DNA from: Tistrella bauzanensis
GTDB taxonomy: Bacteria > Pseudomonadota > Alphaproteobacteria > Tistrellales > Tistrellaceae
Reading direction: 5' to 3'
DNA: 62,077 nt
Assembly: GCF_014636235.1 (NCBI RefSeq)
Contig: NZ_BMDZ01000034.1
Location: 1 to 62,077, forward strand
In this document: positions 56,822 through 62,077 of the stretch, piece after piece
How positions within the stretch are numbered: position 1 is the first letter of the stretch
Layout: each line of letters opens with the position of its first letter
The notes under the pieces: generated by a model
The model's database searches: none
What the model saw: only the letters and a program-made list of their open reading frames with translations
What the model was told of the DNA's origin: nothing
Program-made: the position numbers and the translations under genes

Positions 56822-56880
56822 CCAGGACACCTGTTGTCAGGACACCTGTGCGAACAGGTCAGGATACCTGTGCGAACAGG
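56822..56880. repeat. 22-bp tandem repeat at the dinB 3' end
   Basis: Two 22-bp units (56837-56858 and 56859-56880, one mismatch, core CACCTGTGCGAACAGG) are preceded by a partial unit from 56822. The second unit covers the last codons of dinB (minus strand). Each unit holds a short inverted repeat CCTGTGCGAACAGG. Confidence 0.75.
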
Positions 56881-58142
56881 TCTGGCACTGACGGGTCGCC
56901 TGCGCGGTCGCGCACCGGATGGGCGCCCAGGCCGATCAGCCGGAAGGCGGTGCCGCGGCCACTGACACCGCCATCGCGCAGTTCCAGCGCCAGCAGATCG
57001 CTTGCCGCATCGATCAGCGGGGCGGCCTGATCGCTGGCGGCCCGCAGCCGCCGGCTGCGGGTCAGGGTGGTGAAATCGGCGGTCTTCAGCTTCAGCACCA
57101 CGCCTTCGGCGACCAGCCCGCCCTTGGCCAGCCTTGCGGCCACGCGCTCGGCCAGCGGCGGCAGCAAGGCGGTCAGCCGGCCGGCATCGCGCTCGTCGCG
57201 GGCCAGGGTGGTTTCGGCCGACACGCTCTTGGTCGGCCGCCAGGGCGTCACCCGGCGCGGGTCCAGACCGGCGGCAAAGCCTGCGATCTGTGCGCCGATG
57301 CGGCCATAGCGCTGCGCCAGCGCCTGCGGCCCCAGGCTCTGCAACTGGCCGATGCGGGTGATGCCGTCGGTGGCGAGCCTGCGGGTGAAGGCCGGGCCCA
57401 CCCCCCACAGCATCCGCACCGGCTTGTCGGCCAGGAAGGCCGCAGCCTCGGCCGCGCCGATCACGGCGAAGCCGCGCGGCTTGTCGAGTTCCGAGGCCAG
57501 CTTGGCCAGGAATTTGTTGGGGCCCAGCCCCACAGACACCGTCACCCCCACCTCGCGCTCCACGCGTCGGGCCAGCGCCGCCAGCCGTTGCGCGGGGCTG
57601 GCGCCGCCATCGGCGACGGTGGCGGCGGCGATGCCGAGGTCCAGATAGGCCTCGTCGATCGACAGTGGCTCGACCAGCGGGGTCAGCGCGCGCATCAGCC
57701 GGCGGATTTTCATGCCGGCCTCGTGATACCGGGCCATGTCGGGCTTCAGCACCACGGCATCCGGGCACAGCTCCAGCGCCTTGAACATCGGCATCGCCGA
57801 ACGCACGCCCTTCATCCGCGCCAGATAGCAGCAGGTCGCGACCACGCCGCGATGACCGCCGCCCACGATCAGCGGCTTGTCGATCAGCTCCGGCCGGTCG
57901 CGCTTTTCAACCGAGGCATAGAAGGCGTCGCAATCGACATGCGCGATCGCCAGCCGGTGCAGCTCGGGATGGGCGATCACCCGTGCCGAGCCGCATGCCG
58001 GGCAGCGCTGTGCCGCTGCGGAGGCCGGGCAACCTTGCGCAGACCCGGGCGGCGGATCGGTGTTGCCGCACGACCGGCACAGCCAGCCATCCACGGCCGC
58101 CGGCATGGCATCGTCACCGGGCAGGCTGCTGTCGTGGCTCAT
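56859..58142 (-). CDS. dinB: DNA polymerase IV with N-terminal zinc-finger extension
   Basis: A 427-residue Y-family polymerase for translesion synthesis. The palm motif AHVDCDAFYASVEKRD (with its Mg ligand Asp) and SIDEAYLDLG are intact, followed by the thumb and little-finger regions (VTVSVGLGPNKFLAKLASELDKP). The N-terminal ~50 residues form an extra domain with two CxxC pairs (CRSCG and CPACGS), a likely zinc ribbon absent from E. coli DinB. The stop lies within the 22-bp repeats. Confidence 0.93.
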   Translation of the reverse strand: MSHDSSLPGDDAMPAAVDGWLCRSCGNTDPPPGSAQGCPASAAAQRCPACGSARVIAHPELHRLAIAHVDCDAFYASVEKRDRPELIDKPLIVGGGHRGVVATCCYLARMKGVRSAMPMFKALELCPDAVVLKPDMARYHEAGMKIRRLMRALTPLVEPLSIDEAYLDLGIAAATVADGGASPAQRLAALARRVEREVGVTVSVGLGPNKFLAKLASELDKPRGFAVIGAAEAAAFLADKPVRMLWGVGPAFTRRLATDGITRIGQLQSLGPQALAQRYGRIGAQIAGFAAGLDPRRVTPWRPTKSVSAETTLARDERDAGRLTALLPPLAERVAARLAKGGLVAEGVVLKLKTADFTTLTRSRRLRAASDQAAPLIDAASDLLALELRDGGVSGRGTAFRLIGLGAHPVRDRAGDPSVPDLFAQVS

Positions 58143-58273
58143 GGCGCGACGTCCGGACCAGAGAGACTGCCCGCGCCGGGTTTCTGGCGGGACACCGGGC
58201 TGCTGGCGGGGCAGAGGAATGTTCCCTTCATGTTCTCACTGCCCGGCCCGGTTGTCCAGCGGGTTGCGCCGGC

Positions 58274-58324
58274 CTCAGCGGGTCACCTCTCTCAGCGGGT
58301 CACCTCCCTCAGCGGGCCACGTCC
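58274..58324. repeat. 17-bp tandem repeat at the ROK kinase 3' end
   Basis: Three units of CTCAGCGGGTCACCTCY (last one diverged) start at 58274, 58291 and 58308. The third overlaps the ROK stop codon at 58309-58311. Confidence 0.75.
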
Positions 58325-59463
58325 CACAGCCGCGCCGCGCCGCGCACGCCGCTGTCGTCGCCATGGCGGGCGACGACCACGGGGGTGCGGACCCGGTCCG
58401 AGAACAGCCAAGGGCCGATCAGCGGCGTGGGATCGCAGGTGATCGCGTCCATCAGTTCCGGCACCTGCGACAGCCCGCCGCCGATCACGATCGCATCCGG
58501 GTCCAGAAGATTGATGACCATCGCGAAGGCCCGGCCCAGGCGATGGCGCCAGCGCATGATCGCCGCGATCGCCATCTCGTCGCCCTGGCGCGCATCCGCG
58601 ATCACCGCCTCGGCGCTGCGGCAGGCCAGGGCCGATGCCTCGTCCTGCCCGCGCAGGCGCGCGGCATCGCCGGCCAGGCCCGGGCCGGAGAGCAGGGTTT
58701 CGATGCAGCCGCTGCGACCACAGTAACAGGCGGGGCCGGGCAGTTCCGGAACACGGTCGGCATCGGGCGGCAGCGCTGCGCCGGCGGTGCGGCTCCAGGG
58801 CTGCGCCCAGGGCATCGGGACATGGCCCCATTCACCGGCGATCGCGTCGGCGCCATGATGGACCCGCCCCTGAATGGCAATGCCGCCGCCGACCCCGGTG
58901 CCCAGGATCACCGCGAACACCACCCCGGCGCCGGCGGCAGCACCGTCGCTCGCTTCAGACACGGCCAGGCAGTTGGCATCGTTCGCCAGGCGCACCGCCC
59001 GACCCGATGCCGCCGCCAGGTCGCGATCCAGCGGCCTGTCGTTCAGCCACAGCGAGTTGGCATTCTTCACCAGTCCGGTCTTGGGGCTGATCGCGCCCGG
59101 AATGCCGATGCCGATCGGCAGCATGCCGGTTGGCGCGATACCGGTCGGCGCGATACCGGTCTGCGCGATACCGGTCGGCGCGATCCTGGCCGCCTGCTCC
59201 AGCCGCGTCGCCAGATCGCCGATCGCCGCCAGGGTGCCGGCGTAATCGTCACGGGGGGTGGGAACGCGCATGTGTGCCAATGTGCGGCCGCTCAGGCGGT
59301 CGATGGCGATGCCGGCGATTTTGGTGCCGCCAAGGTCGATGCCCAGCAGCACCGGCGCCGGTGCCGCCGGGCGGGCAGTTGTCGGGTGGCTGTCATCCGG
59401 TCGTGCCGGGGCCGAAGGCCGGGGGCGTGCCGGGGCCGAAGGCCGGGGGGCGGCGGTGGTCAT
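58309..59463 (-). CDS. ROK-family sugar kinase
   Basis: A 384-residue ROK protein. The phosphate-binding VLLGIDLGGTKIAGIAIDR follows a Pro/Ala-rich N-terminus of about 38 residues with repeats (PSAPARP). The zinc motif CYCGRSGCIETLLSGPGL and VFAVILGTGVGGGIAI are typical; no HTH is present, so it is a kinase (fructokinase, glucokinase or N-acetyl-sugar kinase) rather than a repressor. A 15-bp repeat encodes TGIAQTGIAPTGIAPTG in the first lobe. The ATG at 59463 is chosen because the long open frame above it is antisense to divK-pleD. Confidence 0.9.
   Translation of the reverse strand: MTTAAPRPSAPARPRPSAPARPDDSHPTTARPAAPAPVLLGIDLGGTKIAGIAIDRLSGRTLAHMRVPTPRDDYAGTLAAIGDLATRLEQAARIAPTGIAQTGIAPTGIAPTGMLPIGIGIPGAISPKTGLVKNANSLWLNDRPLDRDLAAASGRAVRLANDANCLAVSEASDGAAAGAGVVFAVILGTGVGGGIAIQGRVHHGADAIAGEWGHVPMPWAQPWSRTAGAALPPDADRVPELPGPACYCGRSGCIETLLSGPGLAGDAARLRGQDEASALACRSAEAVIADARQGDEMAIAAIMRWRHRLGRAFAMVINLLDPDAIVIGGGLSQVPELMDAITCDPTPLIGPWLFSDRVRTPVVVARHGDDSGVRGAARLWDVAR
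59132..59176 (-). repeat. 15-bp in-frame tandem repeat inside the ROK kinase gene
   Basis: Three near-identical units (GGCGCGATACCGGTC) at 59132, 59147 and 59162, with degenerate copies on both sides, encode the pentapeptide TGIAP/Q on the minus strand. The unit length keeps the frame, so copy number can vary without inactivation. Confidence 0.8.
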
Positions 59464-59617
59464 GTCGGCTGCGGGCCTCGCCTTGTTCGCATGATACAAA
59501 TGGACGATCGACCACGCATGATGTTGCACCGCCTGACGGTTCGCCACAAAATGATTGCTGCGGTCATCGGAACCGGGCATCGTGCGCCGGTACGAGGCGA
59601 GCCGCCGGTCGCGGACC

Positions 59618-59636
59618 GTTCGACGTGAGGTCGAAC
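59618..59636. promoter_or_regulatory. Inverted repeat upstream of divK
   Basis: GTTCGAC-GTGAG-GTCGAAC has perfect 7-bp arms and lies 50 bp before the divK start in the region shared with the divergent ROK gene. It may be an operator; no factor can be named. No clear CtrA or GANTC site was seen in 59464-59685. Confidence 0.35.
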
Positions 59637-59685
59637 CGTTGCAGAGATCGATGTAGCCTCTAGAAGGCGCGGGGCGGAAGAAGCC

Positions 59686-60051
59686 ATGCCGAAGACGGTT
59701 CTGATCGTCGAAGACAACGACTTGAACATGAAGCTGTTCAACGACCTCCTTGAGGCGAACGGCTACGTGACTTTGCAGACCCGTGACGGCATGGAGGCGC
59801 TGAAGATCGCGCGGGAGCAGCATCCAGATCTGATCCTGATGGATATTCAGCTGCCTGAGGTTTCGGGACTGGATGTCACGAAGTGGATCAAGGCGGATGA
59901 TGAGCTGCGGACTATTCCGATTATTGCCGTAACGGCCTTCGCGATGAAGGGCGACGAGGAGAAGATCCTGGATGCCGGCTGTGAGGGCTATATCTCGAAG
60001 CCGATTTCTGTGACGCCTTTCCTCGAGACAGTGCGCAAGTTTCTGGATTGA
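59686..60051 (+). CDS. divK: Single-domain response regulator DivK
   Basis: A 121-residue receiver-only protein. Acidic residues E9-D10, phospho-acceptor D53 in [14 protein letters not shown], and Lys in [12 protein letters not shown] are intact; D53 matches the Caulobacter numbering. DivK links the kinases PleC and DivJ and controls CtrA activity and polarity in alphaproteobacteria. It is followed 6 bp later by pleD, the conserved divK-pleD operon. Confidence 0.95.
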   Translation: MPKTVLIVEDNDLNMKLFNDLLEANGYVTLQTRDGMEALKIAREQHPDLILMDIQLPEVSGLDVTKWIKADDELRTIPIIAVTAFAMKGDEEKILDAGCEGYISKPISVTPFLETVRKFLD

Positions 60052-60057
60052 GGGGCT

Positions 60058-61434
60058 ATGCCCGGTCGCGTTCTCGTCGTCGATGACCTCTTGCCCAACC
60101 TTAAGCTGTTCGAAGCGAAGCTTACGGCAGAGTATTACGACGTCGATCTGGCCCAGAACGGCGAGGCAGCGCTGCTGCGTGCCCAGGTCCATCCGCCGGA
60201 TATCGTGCTGCTCGACATCATGATGCCGGGCATGGATGGCTACGAGGTCTGCCGCCGGCTGAAAAGTGATCCCGACACCGCCCATATTCCGGTGGTGATG
60301 GTGACGGCGCTGAGCGACAGCGTGGAACGGGTCCGGGCGCTGGAGGCCGGCGCCGACGACTTCCTGACCAAACCGATCAACGATGCCGCGCTGTTCGCGC
60401 GCGTGCGGTCGCTGACCCGGCTGAAGATGATCCTCGACGAATTGCGTCTGCGCGAACAGACCATCTCGGATTTCGGTGTCGGTGCCGCAGCACCCTTGCC
60501 GCTGGACGAAAGCGCCGATGGCGCCCGTGTGCTGGTGGTCGACGACAGCGAGATCGAGCGCGATTTCCTGGCCAACCGGTTGAAGAAGACCCACAGCGTC
60601 AGTGCCGTCGGCACCGCTCTGGAAGCGCTGGATCTGGCGCGCACCGAGGGTTTCGACCTGATCGTGGTCAATATGCTGATCGAAACCTTCGATCCGCTGC
60701 GCCTGTGCAGCCAGATGCGCGCGATCGACGAGACCCGCCAGACCCCGATCCTGGTGATCGTGGGGCATGACGACATCGAGCGCATGGCCAAGGCGCTGGA
60801 TCTGGGCGTGAACGACTATCTGATGATGCCGCTGGACGTGAACGAGCTGGTGGCGCGTGTGCGCACCCAGGTGCGGCGCAAGCGCTATCAGGACCGGTTG
60901 CGGCAGAATTATCAGCGCTCGATCGCGCTGGCCGCCACCGACGGGCTGACCGGCCTGTATAACCGCCGCTATCTGTCGGCCCATCTGCAACGCATGTTCG
61001 TGCGTGCCGGCCATGATGGGCGGCCGCTGGCGGTGCTGATGTTGGACATCGACCACTTCAAGCAGTTGAACGACACCTATGGCCACGACGCCGGCGACCG
61101 GGTGCTGCAGGCGATGGCCGACCGGATGACCCGCCATGTCCGCGGTGTCGATCTGGTCGCCCGCTATGGCGGCGAGGAATTCGTGATGGTGCTGCCCGAC
61201 AGCGATCAGCGTTCCGCCCACGAAGTGGCGGAGCGGGTGCGTTCGGTGATTTCCGGCCAGCCGATCGTGATCGACGACGAGGGCCATCAGGTCACCGTCA
61301 CCGCCAGCATCGGCGGCAGTCAACTGCGACCCAGCGATCAGGATCCCGACGACATGCTGCGTCGCGCCGACCAGGCGTTGTACCGCGCCAAGGCCGCCGG
61401 CCGCGACTGCTTCATTTTCGATCGGCCGGAATAG
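60058..61434 (+). CDS. pleD: Diguanylate cyclase response regulator PleD
   Basis: A 458-residue protein with REC-REC-GGDEF architecture. REC1 has phospho-acceptor D53 in IVLLDIMMPGMDG. REC2 (about 157-275) has Asn in place of the Asp (LIVVNMLIET), as expected for the non-phosphorylated adaptor receiver. The cyclase domain has TDGLTGLYNRRYL, DIDHFKQLNDTYGHDAGD and the active site RYGGEEF; the RGVD just upstream fits the product-inhibition I-site RxxD. It makes c-di-GMP at cell poles in Caulobacter. A strong terminator follows. Confidence 0.96.
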   Translation: MPGRVLVVDDLLPNLKLFEAKLTAEYYDVDLAQNGEAALLRAQVHPPDIVLLDIMMPGMDGYEVCRRLKSDPDTAHIPVVMVTALSDSVERVRALEAGADDFLTKPINDAALFARVRSLTRLKMILDELRLREQTISDFGVGAAAPLPLDESADGARVLVVDDSEIERDFLANRLKKTHSVSAVGTALEALDLARTEGFDLIVVNMLIETFDPLRLCSQMRAIDETRQTPILVIVGHDDIERMAKALDLGVNDYLMMPLDVNELVARVRTQVRRKRYQDRLRQNYQRSIALAATDGLTGLYNRRYLSAHLQRMFVRAGHDGRPLAVLMLDIDHFKQLNDTYGHDAGDRVLQAMADRMTRHVRGVDLVARYGGEEFVMVLPDSDQRSAHEVAERVRSVISGQPIVIDDEGHQVTVTASIGGSQLRPSDQDPDDMLRRADQALYRAKAAGRDCFIFDRPE

Positions 61435-61500
61435 CCACCTGACCAGGGCCGGAACAGCCACCTGATCGGGGTGGACCGCCCGCGAGATTGGCGCCAACGA

Positions 61501-61540
61501 AAAAGGCCGCGCGCCCTATAGGGGCTTGCGGCCTTTTTTC
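61501..61540. terminator. Bidirectional Rho-independent terminator between pleD and rpmG
   Basis: AAAAAGGCCGC (61501-61511) pairs with GCGGCCTTTTTT (61529-61540) around a 17-base loop that can pair further. T6 on the plus side and the complementary A5 on the other strand let it serve both converging genes. Confidence 0.9.
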
Positions 61541-61619
61541 ATGTTCCGACTGCCTGTTCAGGCAATCCCGTGGACGCGGCCCCTGATGGCGCCGTTTGGC
61601 GCGCCGGGGCCGCACGGGA

Positions 61620-61787
61620 TCACTTGATCTTGGCTTCCTTGAACATCACGTGCTTGCGGAGCTTCGGGTCGTACTTCCGCAGCTGGAGCTTTTCGGTGGT
61701 CGTGCGCGGGTTCTTCTTGGTCACGTAGAAGAAGCCGGTCCCCTCGGAGCTGACCAGCTTGATCTGCACGGTGGCGGGCTTGGCCAT
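61620..61787 (-). CDS. rpmG: 50S ribosomal protein L33
   Basis: A 55-residue protein, the normal length for L33. It begins [20 protein letters not shown], followed by [20 protein letters not shown] and ends [10 protein letters not shown]. It is the zinc-free form, without the two CxxC pairs. It sits in the large subunit near the E site. It converges on pleD across the terminator. GAGG lies a few bases before the ATG. Confidence 0.97.
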   Translation of the reverse strand: MAKPATVQIKLVSSEGTGFFYVTKKNPRTTTEKLQLRKYDPKLRKHVMFKEAKIK

Positions 61788-61949
61788 CGCTCAATCCTCG
61801 TATCGCTATCCGGTGTGCCCCGGAGGCCTGCGACCGAAGCCGCCTGCGCTCCACCGCTCCCCGTGAAGGGGCGGGCGACCGGCTGGCGGCCGGATCGCGC
61901 GGGTGTACGTTGCAGCGCCGTGTCGTCGGCGCCAGACATAGAGACGAGC

Positions 61950-61977
61950 ACCATATGCATGGGCGCGGGCTTGTCAA
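61950..61977 (-). promoter_or_regulatory. Sigma-70-type promoter, probably for rpmG
   Basis: On the minus strand, a perfect TTGACA (61977-61972) and TATGGT (61955-61950) are 16 bases apart. Transcription would start near 61943, giving a leader of about 155 bases before the rpmG ATG at 61787. No gene is seen from 61788 to the window end. Confidence 0.6.
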
Positions 61978-62077
61978 GCGGAGTCGGGAGTCGCACCAGG
62001 GCTATCGCATTTGCCCAATGATCGACCTTGCGAATTCATCGGACCATCCGGCCCGTTTTCGCTTGCGGCTGATCGGG

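Noticed and set aside
56822-56880. Possible CRISPR array
   Set aside because: Units are directly adjacent with no spacers and fewer than three full copies; it is a tandem repeat.
60529-60870. Loss of the phospho-acceptor Asp in PleD REC2 as a defect
   Set aside because: A non-phosphorylated second receiver is normal for PleD, so this is expected rather than degenerate.
59464-61497. N-terminal extension of the ROK kinase frame through divK-pleD
   Set aside because: The frame stays open by composition only. The ROK domain begins after the ATG at 59463, and the region above is antisense to two certain genes.

Overview
This is a GC-rich window from an alphaproteobacterial chromosome. The signs are divK-pleD next to rpmG, an aa3 oxidase cluster interleaved with ctaB/ctaG/surf1/ctaA, the ubiA-rsmE-gshA neighbourhood, a PF08886-type gshA and a mitochondrial-processing-type M16 peptidase. 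Codon bias and protein texture recall Rhodospirillales-like genera such as Tistrella; that placement is my inference, not a search result. No rRNA, tRNA or CRISPR array was seen.

Layout. 1-1315: accessory patch of lower GC, with an IS5-family element (77-939) inserted in a small gene. 1316-6475: housekeeping block with a UbiD-family decarboxylase, ubiA, rsmE and gshA. 6538-7349: an AT-richer two-gene module with a palindromic operator, resembling a toxin-antitoxin pair. 7487-14429: a catabolic and uptake cluster of class III aminotransferase, RpiR regulator, BKACE (DUF849) enzyme, TAXI-type binding protein and fused TRAP permease, preceded by a perfect palindrome. A bidirectional terminator separates it from tldD. 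16514-24528: the aa3 cytochrome c oxidase cluster with heme A synthesis and copper-insertion genes. 24601-30979: M32 carboxypeptidase, thrC, M16 protease, a TusA-like protein, a GNAT acetyltransferase and a DUF1989 protein. 31003-32506: a DUF318/ArsP-type permease with a small CxxC thioredoxin-like protein, and an FNR-type palindrome upstream. 32693-40970: the complete kdp operon (a 27-residue microprotein, kdpF, A, B, C, D, E). 41015-43824: a cobalt-type nitrile hydratase operon (alpha, beta, accessory) under a LysR regulator. 44100-45153: a hypothetical protein and a group III truncated globin. 45240-51289: cell-envelope genes (frameshifted CHASE2 protein, small secreted protein, M48 lipoprotein, L,D-transpeptidase, DUF2272 lipoprotein). 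51330-55747: an arsenic operon (arsR-arsC fusion, GAPDH, arsJ, acr3). 55855-62077: isocitrate-lyase-family enzyme, dinB, ROK kinase, divK-pleD and rpmG.

How the parts fit. The kdp, ars, nitrile hydratase and TRAP/BKACE units each look like self-contained operons with their own regulator. The cox cluster supplies every catalytic subunit plus heme A synthesis (CtaB, CtaA), CuB insertion (CtaG) and Surf1. The best candidates for undescribed biology are the aminotransferase/RpiR/BKACE/TAXI cluster (possibly beta-amino acid catabolism), the two-gene module with its operator at 6538-7349, the CHASE2/secreted/M48 envelope operon, and the 27-residue ORF ahead of kdpF. Several short tandem repeats sit at gene ends or in linkers. 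Many very long antisense open frames are GC-driven shadows and are not annotated.
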